Below, piece by piece: positions 34,382 through 46,200 of a DNA stretch of 64,000 bases. Origin of the DNA: Rhizopus sp. PT2906 (Eukaryota; Mucoromycota; Mucoromycetes; Mucorales; Rhizopodaceae). Position 1 is the first letter of the stretch, and every line of letters begins with the position of its first letter. The notes below the pieces were generated by a model. It worked only from the letters and a program-made list of their open reading frames with translations. It had not been told where the DNA came from and did no database searches. The stretch spans positions 124,001 to 188,000 of the forward strand of contig JAMYHX010000013.1 in assembly GCA_025529335.1 (NCBI GenBank), written 5' to 3'. The position numbers were made by a program, and so were the translations under genes.

Positions 34382-36965
34382 TTACGTATACTTTATTTTA
34401 TCAATGCCTAAGCTTCTTCGGACTTGAACAATAGCAACCAACTCTTTAATCGTTTCTTGCAAGATAATGATATTATTCAGCAGCATAGACAAGGATACCT
34501 CAGAGCTAAAGTTTGAAGGAAACAGAGGCTGGATCTTGACTTGACTTGTCTTGCTGTCATCCATCACGGCAGGTGCACTACGATGAGTTGCTATACTGGC
34601 AGCAGTAGAGACCGAAGCAGGCTTCAGATTATCCATGATGGACGACATAGACGATCGACGCTTAGATGAAACGCTTGTGCTTGGGCTCAGTGAGGGTGAT
34701 GAACTGGTCGTGGTAGTGGCAAACACATTCTGCCACCTCTGATACAACAAGAGATTGAAGTCGTCAATTTCAGAGCGATAGTAGTCCACTTGCTGGGTCA
34801 GGGTTCTAAAGATGGTATAAAATGGAGGGAAAGATTTGAATTGGGTAGGCGCTGTCATATGAACAGAGTTCTTTTCCATGCCGAAATCGACAGATTGGTC
34901 GTCTTCGTCATCATCAGTGGGTATCGTGGCTGCATAAATATCCTGCATCCTAATCTTTATATTATTATTCACACATTCTTCTTCTTCTTCGTCATCGCTT
35001 TCTCCATAACGTGATAGCAACAAAATATCGTCCGGATGGGTTCGATCGTGCTCTGTGAACGTAAGCCATCCTTCCAAACTACGATGAGGGCACATGGCCA
35101 GTGCGGAAAGAACACCGGTCAGAGCTAGATTAAGTTCAGTCGACTGTGCAAAAAAGTGGGAAAAGAGATTGAGGAGGATCTGGAGGAGGGTATCGGATGA
35201 TCGTAGTCGGTGTCGTATGGATGACTGTTGATGTTGTAGTTGTTGTTGCTGGTAATAGGACTGGTAATAATGATCTCCGGACATCGGTATCATCCTCTGT
35301 TGTCCATACTTGAAGCTTCGCCTCTTTTCACTCTTTGTTGTCGACGGTACGTATACAGGTTGTTGATGGTACGATTGATAGCAATCATCTGCATCCATCC
35401 TGCTTTCCACATCACGCAAGTAATCCTCGTAACCAACCGTCAAAATGGAGTTGGCGTGCTCCTTGTCCATAGCTGAAATGAGTGCAAAGTAAAGTTCGAT
35501 TTCTCGTATATGATGGGATATGATGCATGCTGGAGGCTCTTGTATTCTGTCTAGAGTAAGTAGCCGATTAGCAAACCGACAATGACGAACGATCAGGGTC
35601 TTGAGTAACTTTAACGTGGCGATGACGGTAGGTTGCGAAGTGGATTGTAGGCGTGTGAATATCAAGTCCTTCAGGGTAAATCTATCCGCCGAATTATAGG
35701 GTGAGCTATTTGGTACAACGCTGTCATCATTCTCTTGTTGCATGAGAAAGCCTAGGATGACATCGACTAACTTTGGTTCTTGAATAGCCTGCAACATGAG
35801 GTCGATATAGCTGATGACTGCCACCGAGGATCCATCAAAGTCAGAACATTCGAGAATAGAGGGGTACAGAATGTTTTCCAAAAATGTTGTACGTACAAAC
35901 TGCAGCATGCGCTGTGATATGGCGTCGTTGGGACATCGTATCAGGACATCTTGACAGAATTCTAATAATTTTAAAAAGGAGTCTAACTGATACTTGAATA
36001 GTTCTGAGTTGGAGTACTCTATGCCTAACTCGACATCGTCATAATTGTTGTTGTTGTTGTTGTTATCTTGAGGGGTATAAGCGCCCAATAAAGGCGCATC
36101 ATTCTCATCATTTTGAACAATGAGCTTCCTTGGTAACTGTGAATAGAGTGCACCTAGTCCGGCTGCTATGATGGTGGCAAAATCAGATTCGAGGATAAAT
36201 TCACTTAGCTGGTGATCATCTGTAGCCATCTCGATGAGGAAAAGCAACCCTGTACGTGCAAAATCACCTGACCTTCCTTCTCGATGAACGAAGCGTAACA
36301 AATAAGTAAACAACAAAAATTCGTAATCAGGTTTGTTTTCATGCTGATGTAGTGTAAGATACTGCTTATCATGAAAGAAGACGTTTAAGAGCGCTGGAAA
36401 TCCGTGAATCCTTGAACATATGATGTACATGAGGTCAACAAGGTCTTTGTGGTATCTCTGTTCACTCTGTGGATTAAACGTACAGAATCGAATAAGTTTG
36501 ATCGTCGGTTTATGCACCGCATTATGAACCAAGAAACGATCGTCAAGTAGGTCTACCATGTTGGCAATCATTCGAATACTTTCACCACGAATACCTTCAG
36601 GGTAATCCATCTTTTCAGACACATTGACGAGATACTGCAATATTCCATTTTTCAACAGATACTCCATACATACACCCGTCGTATTCTCATCCTCCTGTCG
36701 AGCCTCTTCATCCACAAGCATGTCTACCATTTCCCTCAACCTTTCCGGTATCTCTGTCTGTTTGACATGAAGATTTGCCTTTCTGTCCTCTGAGATAAAA
36801 ATGTTCTACAAAAAAAGAAACAGTCCAAAATATGACTTGATTAATCTACAAAATGCTTACGTGCACATAGTCCCAGCATTTGTGGAACTTGGCCAATTGC
36901 ATGGCGCTTGTTGCCTGTACTTTAGGAGGTGTGATACGTTTCTTAAACTTGGAGAAATAATCCAT
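34382..36965 (-). CDS. FHIP/RAI16-like protein (FTS-Hook-FHIP complex)
   Basis: Two exons (36965-36861, 36805-34382) sum to 842 residues. The first encodes MDYFSKFKKRITPPKV and AKFHKCWDYVH. The second begins NIFISEDRK. The RAI16-like region shows VCMEYLLKNGILQYL, FHDKQYLTLHQHENK and DYEFLLFTYLLRFVHREGR. FHIP proteins join Hook and FTS, linking early endosomes to dynein in filamentous fungi. A long Ser/Gln-rich insert and poly-acidic stretch (EEEEEC) separate two helical parts. Confidence 0.85.
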
Positions 36966-37595
36966 GAGAGAAGAAAAAGAGAAATTTTTTTCTTTGTTTA
37001 GGGAGGAATCATTAGAGCATAGTCCACGTCAACATAAACACATTAAGGAGAATAAACAAAAACAATTTGATTCATGTTCCGATGGATCTGATAAAACACA
37101 CGGTCCGCCCCTCACGCTTTTCGCCGTCCTCATCCGTTCGGCACTCAATTCCAGATTCTGTTCTGCTCAGGAAAAGAAAAAGTTTTAATGTTACACTATT
37201 CAATATAAATGGTTGGTAACAAATTTAGCAATAGGGGAGGCCCAAAATATCACGTAAGCATTCAGACAAGACCAAAAAAAAAAAAGGTCAAGGGTCATAA
37301 AAGATAGGTGATATTGAAGACAAAACGAAGATAGGAGGATATGACAAATAGGTCAAGCAAGTGTAAACAGTAATATTCCATGTGATGCTTGATCCCTGCT
37401 TATCCAAATTTAGATAAATGGGGAGACGCGGCCAAATACCTAAAAAAATAAGCATGGCTCTTGTTCCGCATCACCGCACACTTTTTTTTTTGACTCAAAA
37501 AATTTTTGGCTGCGGAGAGATGTAGAGATTACAAATAAAAAGAGCTTGATTTCAAATCAACATCTTTCTCTCTCTTTACTTTACTTTACTAATCA
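36966..37595. other. Divergent upstream region
   Basis: Lies between the FHIP start (minus) and the orphan gene start (plus). ORFs here have random composition. A CT-rich tract at 37565-37590 precedes the plus-strand ATG. Confidence 0.4.
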
Positions 37596-38652
37596 ATGGC
37601 TATTTATTTGGAACAACCGTACTACTTCTCAACTGACAAGCAACAAGATGATTTCTTAATTGATGATATCAACTCCTTGGTATCAACTCAAAGCACGTTT
37701 ATTGAACAGAGCAAAGATTTCGTTGCCTATATGCGTCAACAGTTATTCAATACCACAAGCACGGCCTTTCCTATACCAGACTCGCTCTTTATGCAAAAGG
37801 TAGCACATGGCTCTAATCAATATTCAAGGAATCCATTCCAGTATCCATCAGATCCATTTGATTCATCTGATGCATTGTCTTATCGACGCCAACGATCTGA
37901 AAATTTGCTGTTGAGAATGATCTGCTGTAAACGTCTCAACCTCAACCAGATCTCTATCATGCGTTTATCAAGAGGGGTTTTTGTTCATCAAGTCTGGCAA
38001 CCTTCAAGCCCTCAATCATCACCTACGCTATCTACAATTGATGACATCTTGTCACAAACAATTGATTCGAATGGTAAGATTGAATAATTTTTATTTAATT
38101 TGTTCAGATTATTAATCCATTGTTTATTCAGTTAACGAAGCCCCTGTTGATAATTTTCATTTTGATACGCTTTACTCGAAGCGAGGATATGATTATGATG
38201 GTCTTTTTGTTCCTTATAGTTATACATTTGGTGCTCGATACACCAATCCATACTCTGATGTCCATGATCTCATCATTAGAGGACGATTGCCTGTCTGGTG
38301 TCAAACTTTATTCTTACTGAATTGCTTGAAGCAGTCAATTCAACCCAATGTACCCTATACAGGTTTATTTCCTTTTGCTCCACAGGTAACCGTAACCTTT
38401 ACATCCCTGGGTGATTATCATATGGTTATTCCTGAAATGACTTTACTATATGAACGATTCACAATGGAACACATGGACCCGTATGCCTTTCCAGATGTAT
38501 GTAATGGAGAAGATGAGCAATCGGTTGATTGGCCAAAGCACAAGCAACAGATTCTGTCAAATATTTTGATTTGCGATATACCAGATGATGTATCCAAGTT
38601 ACTTGAACATGCAGCTAATATGTGGGCTGTCAATCAGGGACTTATGCTCTAA
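37596..38652 (+). CDS. Orphan protein, two exons
   Basis: Exons 37596-38073 and 38132-38652 give 332 residues with a consistent frame. No family recognised. Visible features: an acidic Tyr/Phe-rich N-terminus (MAIYLEQPYYFSTDKQQDDF), a basic mid-part with a CC pair (RMICCKRLNLNQISIMRLSR), then a Tyr/Asp-rich part (LYSKRGYDYDGLFVPYSYTF) and a C-terminal Trp/Cys-containing region (ILICDIPDDVSKLLEHAANM). It has no signal peptide, membrane helix or repeat. Codon use looks like its neighbours, so I think it is a real gene, possibly lineage-specific. Confidence 0.72.
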
Positions 38653-39308
38653 GTTTATTTATTCCACCCCTTCTTTCATTGTTATATTATGTACAGATCT
38701 ATCTATGTTGTATTATATTTCATTTTTTTTTCCATTGTGTCTATAATAATTTTTACGTCAATTAATAAAAACATATGCTTCATTTAACCATTGACATATA
38801 AAGTAATTTATATTCTTCCCAAAAATCAACAATGAATACTTTTCCTGCCTTTATTATTCCTCCTATGATTCAATCAATGTTACAAAAGCTGCACGAGGAA
38901 CTTTCCTTATATCTCTGTAGATCAGGCGATTACCATTATATTCATTGCACAGCTTGTACAACCTGACAATTTTTCAAATAAAGCAGAAAGTCAATCCTTA
39001 TTGGGCTATCAAAATATTACTAATAATTTCTACTTCAAAATAATTTATAAAATGATTATAAATCAATCTCTATGTTATGAGCAATGATGTGCAATGGTAC
39101 GACCATCAAACTATGTATGTGATTTTTTTTTAACTTAGAGATCAGAGGTATTCAACTTGTTCTAATTCTTATTTCCTGACTTTAATATCTATGTTGTGCT
39201 ATTTCGAATACTTTGCTCAAGATTGACTCATTAAATCAGCTTTATTGTCATTGTTATTGTGTGAGGATAAAGATTTCTCCACGGAAAAATAAAACTCTGT
39301 TTTATAGT
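38653..39308. other. AT-rich spacer
   Basis: 3' region of the orphan gene, then AT-rich DNA that borders a transposase remnant. No gene supported. Confidence 0.45.
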
Positions 39309-39712
39309 CAACCCCTTTTTATCATGTCTTCAGTTAGTGTTCTGAGCTTTATGCCATCATGTTTTGCTGCAGGCGGTTTCACGCTAATATCAAATACACT
39401 TTCGTCAATGGAAATACAATCTTTTGTATAATCCATCTTGGTTTTTTTAAACCAAGTTTCAACTTATCTATGTTTCTCTACAATCATGGAACGTTGGTTT
39501 CTTGCGATTGGATGATGGTTAACTTTATTGGTACTCACATTACATACGTTGGATGTAAATTTTCCAACTACGGTTTCTCTCGAATCAAAGCCTTCAAAGC
39601 TTTTGGTGAGTTCGTCAACTGCATCAGACACATCAACATGAAAATATTCGCCAAAAATTGTAAATTCAATTACAAATGGACTGATGCAGTGATCATGGGA
39701 AAAACATAACTG
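39309..39712 (-). pseudogene. Tc1/mariner-type transposase remnant
   Basis: One minus-strand frame is open over about 135 codons apart from a single in-frame TAA after IVEKHR. It reads DAVDELTKSFEGFDSRETVV, then VETWFKKTKMDYTKDCISID and ESVFDISVK. The D-Y-x(n)-I-D-E run resembles the first catalytic Asp region of fungal Tc1/IS630-type transposases. The second and third catalytic residues are missing, so only a fragment remains. It lies directly beside the left end of the 1.7 kb TIR element at 39786. Confidence 0.55.
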
Positions 39713-39785
39713 TGCGATATTTTGAAGTGAACAGGGTGATATGAAAAAAAAAGAAAAAAAAAAAACGAGCAGGTTGTCCAACATG

Positions 39786-41503
39786 AACCTTTGACGTGTT
39801 TGATATGAATCATTATAATAACTCGAGTATAACCTTACAGTAGAGCATACATCCTACTTTATATTCCTCTATCGCATCTGATAAGAATAAGAATAAGAGT
39901 ACTGACAACAATGATATTTTTTTAGGGGCATAAAAGCCAAATAATATCTATTTATAAGTCACGTACCAAAGGCAGCGATGAACTAGGAAAATCGAAGCAC
40001 AAGAAAGAAGATAAAGTAAAAAAATAAGATTAATATACTATACTAGTTATGTGGAAGTGAGGCTGTAGTTCTTGGAGGGGCTAACGACTGCGCCATTCGA
40101 ATAGTTTCTTGATGTACCAAGTTAGATACGAAGGGCGTAGAGTCAAAAAAAAAAAAACGCCAATGTGCTTTCCATATCATCAACAAAACTGCACCCAAAG
40201 GTGCTATATGAGCCAAGAGATTGCATTGAATTCTGCTGAGGGCAATTAAGATGTAAGATTGCTTGCAGTAGTGCATGGTATGACCACGGAGGCAAAGGGA
40301 AGAAGTGAACTCAAATGAGCTTCCAGGCGAGGTACTTTTTTTCTACAGTCGATTAAGAAATGATACGTGGTTTCGGAAGGCTGAAATTAGATCGGGTCTG
40401 GCGCGCTCGATAAACGTAGTGGAAAGATTCAACAGAGCGACCATTCATGTTGTTCAGCTTGGTGGCCATCTCCATGCTCCATTTGTCAACGTAGATCTTA
40501 GTTCGGCAATCCACGTCAAAGGTACTTGACACAGGGCCGACTTTGGAGGATTCAGCCACATCCAGTCTGAGTGTTAATGTTACAAGACCATGGCATGTTT
40601 GCATGCCAATGACCAGCTTGGTGCTCTCATGCATGCGCTGTTTCATGGCGTATACATCGAGATATGGAGTGTCTCAGGAGGAATAGTCGATTCGCCCGAG
40701 TTCATCTCTCGATGGATATCAATGGTCTTGGTTCGCCCGTAAATCTCGATTGTGTTGATCAGGATGGTTTCGCCGTTACTGCTAAGCAGGATCGCGCCAG
40801 CCAGCAATTGCGCATACACATATTTAGCCTCAGGATCCCAGTCTTGATTGAGCAATGTAGTCATGGACGAGTCAATCTCGTGGTACTTGTTCCGCATCAA
40901 CATAATCCTGTGTGGTGATCGATGAACCATCATTACCAATGTCGTATCCGCAAGGATGTGGTCTTCGCTGCTGTCTGTCATGCACTTTGTTGGAACAATC
41001 GCACAGCATTGGAAACTGCCGCCACTTAGGCTCTGTACGTTTTACCTATGACTCATTCCGTTATACTCAATCAAGTGGTTGGGTGCGTCGCGCATTGTCA
41101 AAGAAAAAGACTCGAGACCTGTTTTTCTGAGCAGCCAGGCATTCATCATTTGATCGTCAATGCTGGCATCCCATAAATTGGCAAGCTTGCACAATGGCCT
41201 GATCGTAATTATGACTGTTGTATTCAGCTTTGGTGTTATTGAAAAAGGCTATTAAGTTGATGACTTGCGAATTAGATCATTAAGAAGAGCTGAATGTTGT
41301 TAAATTAGACGCGCGTTCGCTTTATAGCGAGAGAGAATCTATGACTGTATTTATATTATTGTCGTCAGTGTGATTATTTATCATTATTGTCAGTACTCTT
41401 ATTCTTATCAGATGCGATAGAGGAATATAAAGTAGGATATATGCTCTACTGTAAGGTTATACTCGAGTTATTATAATGATTCATATCAAACACGTCAAAG
41501 GTT
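39786..41503. mobile_element. TIR element with ~125-bp near-identical ends, no transposase
   Basis: Left terminus 39786-39915 and right terminus 41380-41503 are inverted copies starting AACCTTTGACGTG. They differ by only two substitutions and a 6-bp (AAGAAT) repeat unit, so the insertion is recent. Inside lies about 1.4 kb with minus-strand coding traces but no transposase. The flanks carry TTGTCCAAC (left) and TTGTCAAC (right), a possible 8-9 bp target duplication with one indel and a few extra bases on the left. Long TIRs and 9-bp duplications are typical of Mutator-like elements. A non-autonomous MULE carrying captured sequence is my inference. Confidence 0.75.
40353..41208 (-). pseudogene. 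Cargo coding sequence inside the TIR element
   Basis: On the minus strand the frame reads LANLWDASIDDQMMNAWLLR, RDAPNHLIEYNG, one stop, then SFQCCAIVPTKCMTDSSEDH and RNKYHEIDSSMTTLLNQDWD. A frame change near 40645 leads to RMHESTKLVIGMQTCHGLVT and YVDKWSMEMATKLNNMNG. It looks like a real protein interrupted by one stop and one frame break. A further frame at 40043-40276 may continue it. Family unknown; no transposase DDE pattern seen. Confidence 0.45.
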
Positions 41504-41827
41504 GTCAACGGGGCTCTTATGACTTAGCTCTCCGAAATGCTTTACAGTGCTTGACATATCTGCTTCTTCTACTTTACCCGATTGCTTCTTCATATCGCAC
41601 ATAACAAGATACATAATACTAATTAGTTCAACCGATTCTGGACGGTCATCTCGATCATTTCGCCAGCAGTTTTCAACGAGTTTTCTGTAACTGGGGAGCA
41701 CACGTTTTTTGGAAAAAAGGTTTCGATAGCCCATAAGTACCATTTCGCTGATAGATTTATCGTCCACCAATTCTTTGTACGAAAGATTTCCATTGACTAA
41801 TATGACAATTTGAGCTGTAGCATTCAA
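41495..41827 (-). pseudogene. Protein kinase C-lobe fragment
   Basis: The reading frame contains SYRKLVENCWRNDRDDRPES, the CW-x(6)-RP signature of kinase subdomain XI as in TKL/tyrosine-kinase-like enzymes. No N-lobe, HRD or DFG is found upstream, so this is a fragment. Its 3' end runs into the right TIR of the 1.7 kb element, which supplies the stop codon. Confidence 0.55.
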
Positions 41828-42039
41828 GTAAAAATTGAATTATATAATACATTTCGTTTGAACAGCCTTCAGTTTCCTTTCAAAAGAGCATTTTGCAGTT
41901 TGGAGGTATTACCTTTTTTGGATTTGATGTGCTCTTTTGCAGTGCCTCTAGTATTACCCTTATTATTCCTGCTAAACTCTGCATGGAATTAATCAATGAC
42001 TGTAACGCAGAAAAAGAATAAGGCCAACTTATAAGTGAT

Positions 42040-42365
42040 ATTTCCTAATCAGTGTATGATGCCACTGTCTTCAGTATTTTGGATCTGAAGTCTGCATTTA
42101 ATCAGTTTCCTGTCAATGAACAAAACCAAATTAAGACAGCATTCACTGCACTTAATAACTTACAATATATATGTACAGAAGTGCTCCTTTTGGAATTTCT
42201 ATCATTAGTCAATTGTTTTCTAGAACAATTTTGACTTTATTTAAAGATCTTATGTAAAGTGCCTTGTTGACGATATTTGTGTTACTACTGCTTCTATGCA
42301 TGCTCATTTCTTTCATTCAAAAAATAGCATTAGAAAATCTCACAAAAGCCCAATTTACTATATAG
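42040..42365 (+). pseudogene. Ty3-type reverse transcriptase fragment
   Basis: The first part reads FSILDLKSAFNQFPVNEQNQ, the core RT motif of Ty3/gypsy elements. After a frame change it gives SAPFGISIISQLFSR, and after another LVDDICVTTASMH, the YxDD-type catalytic box. Only about 100 codons survive, with frameshifts, and no LTR or integrase is near. It ends against the 3' side of the Hsp20 gene. Confidence 0.7.
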
Positions 42366-42426
42366 TCATTTAAAAAAGCAGTTTTATTTAGGTTTTAATG
42401 CAAAAAAAGGTATGTACAATTGCGAC

Positions 42427-42975
42427 TTAATCGATCTCAATCAGCTTTTTAGATTCCTCGCTTGATTTTGGAACTGTGACCTTCAGAACACCATTTTCAT
42501 AATTGGCCTTGATACCGTCAGCTTTGATAGGTACAGGGAAAGAGAACGATCTTTGGAAGCTACCGGTGACTCTTTCATTAACCCACCATTGAGGTGTATT
42601 TGTTTCTTTAGATACAGCTGTCTCGCTAGAACCTTCTACTTGCTGTTGTTGTTGCTGTTGTTCTTGGTTACTTGAGGCTTCATGCTGACGGTTCATGGTG
42701 CCACTGAGAACAAGCGTACGACTATCTGCTAATTCAATTTGAATATCTTTCTTGTCATAGCCAGGTAACTCGGCTTGTAGCTCAAACGACTCAGGTGTTT
42801 CAACCATGTCGGTAGCCGGGTATCGAAGCAGTGAGTTCCAATTATTGTTGTTGTTTAGATTACTTGCTACCAATGAACGACGAGCAGCATCAAAGAAGTT
42901 GGGATGCTCCAAAAGAGAAAATGCTCTTTGCATATCACGGAAAACGTCAGAGAAGAATCGCTGTGAGAGTGCCAT
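42427..42975 (-). CDS. Small heat-shock protein, Hsp20/alpha-crystallin
   Basis: Single exon, 182 residues. Alpha-crystallin domain: MVETPESFELQAELPGYDKK, SRTLVLSGTM, then GSFQRSFSFPVPIKADGIKA and YENGVLKVTVPK. An insert with a run of eight Gln (EQQQQQQQQVEG) lies in the variable loop. The N-terminus (MALSQRFFSDVFRDMQRAF) resembles plant-like class I and fungal sHSPs that form oligomers and hold unfolding proteins. Heat-shock-element-like sites lie upstream. The family assignment is secure; its specific clients are not predictable. Confidence 0.95.
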   Translation of the reverse strand: MALSQRFFSDVFRDMQRAFSLLEHPNFFDAARRSLVASNLNNNNNWNSLLRYPATDMVETPESFELQAELPGYDKKDIQIELADSRTLVLSGTMNRQHEASSNQEQQQQQQQVEGSSETAVSKETNTPQWWVNERVTGSFQRSFSFPVPIKADGIKANYENGVLKVTVPKSSEESKKLIEID

Positions 42976-42992
42976 ATTGATTAATTAAGCAA

Positions 42993-43076
42993 TGAAAATT
43001 CTTGATTGAGAATCAAAGAACACATCCTCCTTTTATATCTTTTTGGCAGTAGTAAATAAGCTCAATTTCTAGAAAG
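42993..43076 (-). promoter_or_regulatory. Heat-shock element candidates upstream of Hsp20
   Basis: GAAAATTCTTGATTGAGAATC at about 42994-43013 and AATTTCTAGAAAG at about 43064-43076 contain the nGAAnnTTCn pattern bound by Hsf1. They lie 20-100 bp upstream of the minus-strand ATG at 42975. Confidence 0.55.
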
Positions 43077-43230
43077 TACTATATCCAACTCACAAAGCAT
43101 CAGAACTTTCGTTCATTTGCTCCATTGTTCCAGTGCGTTCGAATTTGATAAATGTGTATCGGGGATTGAATTAAATTTATGCAAACTGCATGCGCAGCAA
43201 AATGGTGGTTTATTTACACAATGAAGAGGG

Positions 43231-46200
43231 TTATTGAACGATATTTTGAACCCGTTCAGTGACAGCAGCGACGCTATCTGCATTTGACTGGATCCATGAC
43301 TTGAGAGTTTGAATGCCTTTGGACATGTAATCAGCAGAAGGAGAGCCTTTGGTGAAAAGTTCGCTTTCATCTGTTGTTTTCAAACAAGTGATGTCATATT
43401 TGGGATCATAGAGTTCAAATCGTACGTTGGCAAGACCAATCACTTGGCCCTTGGGATTGGATGAAAGCTGCATGGGCAGACGAAGATCGATACGACAAAT
43501 CGCCTGACTCTGATCTGTAACATACAGCTCCTGTCTCCACAGTTTACGTTCATTGATCTGTTCAATTTTAGGAGGCCCACTCTCTATGTATAAAATAGTA
43601 AGAATTGCGGATTCTTTGATTTTTACATATAACTTACGTATGATAACAACAGCAATGTTGAAATCCAAGGAGCTGTCCTGTTGATGGATATCAGAGCATG
43701 ATGTGATACATCGAGGCACATAATAAGGTGATTCGTGTTTCACAACAGCAGGTTCCCACCGTGTCATTCGCGTGGTTTTGAAATAATGCCCAGGGTATCG
43801 TTTGTTTTTTGGGTGATAGGGCACGACAAAAAAGATCTTATATCGGCTGCCTTCGGTAATATCCATGTGGTTAAGCTCGTTTGCATTCTGCAGTAAGAGT
43901 GTTGCCCATTCCTCTTGAGGATACTTGGAGTAGGCACAGTAATCGCAGATACGTATTTTAAAGTATCCAGACACCCGACGTTCTTCTGGGCTAGGTCGTG
44001 TCTCACTGACATTGCTACGTCCTTCACCATTAAAGTTGGGAATAAGTAGAGCGGGGTCAAACATGTCACCGTATCCACAGCGGATCTCTTCCTCTTCTCT
44101 CGCTGTTCTTGTCACCATTTTACCGTTCGGCAGTGTTTCGGTATAGAGCATAGGAAATTTGCGGCATACAATAATATCCAATGCGGTTACCATGCCGCCG
44201 TCATCAAATATCGTTGGTAAGCTCCGGATAATATATTTTTTTGGATGATAGCCCAGACGTGTATCCCACGCTGCTGGCAAGCATCCATTAGCTGACAATA
44301 ATAGCATTTTGCCAGCATTTTCATCGTCCAAACCTGTCTGTGTCGTGCGACTGCCTACGAGCTGTGCACCGCAAATAGAAAGTTTGTGTCCAATTTTTAA
44401 CCTGCCTTTTACAATGGCGCGTTCCATTCGAGCATCAATGCATGCAGAAACTTGGTACCAGCCATCAGTGAGATGTAATTGATATTTGGATGCTATAGTT
44501 AAGATTAGAAAAAAAAAAAAAAAAGGAATTGGCTATTGATCAACAAGCTTACATGTATTATAGTATGCAGGTGCTTTGATTCCAATTATATCAGAAATAG
44601 CTAAAACCATATGCTTAGCAGCAATATCATCTTGTTCTAAAATTTTTTTCAGCACAGGTCGATGGCCCTGATTGACCTCTCGTTCGTATCTATATAGCAG
44701 TTGATGAAGCACTGTCTCTGGCTTCCAATCCTTCATAAACACATCAGGGTATGATCTGATTTGACAAGCTAACTTCCAAACAATCCAGCGGTAGTGATTT
44801 TCTATCCAGCTAAGCGGAACTCTATGTGGCAGTGCACCAGCATCCAATATTTCCTTTTGTGCTTCTTTCGGCCCCCAATTGTCAAATCTGTAGTTTACTG
44901 AGGTTGTGCTTGTCATGTCAATGATCTCAGGAGGTCTACAATACTCGTTAATTTACCATAATAACTTTATGAGTGTAACTTACATCTTTTTGGATAAAAG
45001 CTCTTGTCTTGTGTATCTTGATGGTTTTCCCAAAGAAGAAAGCTTCTTGCGTTCTTTCGGTACTACAAGTACTAAAGTTAACAACCCTGTTTATTTGATG
45101 CTCACTTTTTTTTTTCTCTGTTTACCTGTCAAGTCAAAGAGAGTAGAACCATATGTACGATGAGTGCTTCTATTTCCGATGGCTGCCTTTGTCAATTCAA
45201 TATTAGATCGGATGATGGGTGATTTGAATGGCTTGTTTTGTTTATTCTTTCCGAGCAGTGATGTCTTGTATCGCTTAGTACTGGTCTCCTGCACACTCTT
45301 ACTCGACGGAGGTCTAGTAGGCGATAATGGTCGACTATGGAGAGATATAGAGCTAGCGGTGCGTTTGATGCCTAGATGATTATTACTACTTTCGACTTGA
45401 TTGTTGTCAAATAAGGATTCTGCTAATTTTTTAGATTCTTCTTTGGGAGCAGCCAGAGCTTTCCCAGAGGCTGTTGTAAAGAAGGAGCTCATTTGGGCTG
45501 ACTTGGTTGTATCATCTGTAGTAGTGCCGAGTATTTTATCACAATCTTCAAATAAGGCCTGTGCCTTTTTTATAGCCTCTTCTGATACAGGTTTCAACTG
45601 TTTCCCTGAAGCCGTTTTGAATCCTGAAAATGGAGGTGATGGTGCGGGTCCTACAGTCTCCATGAGTAGATCATGTGCCTTTTGTATGGCATCTTTCGAT
45701 ATTGGCTTAAGAGCTTTCCCGCTTGCTGTCTTGAATCCAAGTTGTGTAAAGTCTACGGGTTGCATCACTCCTTTGTTGAGATCACTGGAGGAAGAAGTAG
45801 AGGAAGAATCACTCATGTTAACTAAAGCATCGTCGTCAAATTCATCCCAAATGTGCTCTTCGTCTTCATTAGATTGAACAAGTGATTTGTCTGTCACAAG
45901 AAAATGAGTAACATGTTTTGTAGATTCTTTCTATTGTTTACCTATTTTTGTTGTTGTTGTTGTTAATTTCTTGTTGGAGGATATTTCTCTAAGTGGGTTT
46001 ATTTTCTTTATAGTTGGTTTCATTGGAGTGTTTATGAGCTCGTCCATGAACACGTCAAATCCTACAGATGTACTGCGGGTTGATGTATTACTCTTTTGTG
46101 AATAAGAAACCGAGTTTTCCTTATTGCTTTCATTATTAATATTATTATTCTAAGATATATTATTAATATTTGTCAATGTCTAATAATAATAATATTTACT

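Noticed and set aside
39359..39709. 116-aa plus-strand ORF
   Set aside because: Opposite strand of the Tc1-type transposase remnant, whose protein text is more convincing.
45401..45877. 158-aa plus-strand ORF over the BRC region
   Set aside because: It is the antisense shadow of the BRC repeats of BRH2, which carry clear F-x-T-A-S-G-K motifs on the minus strand.
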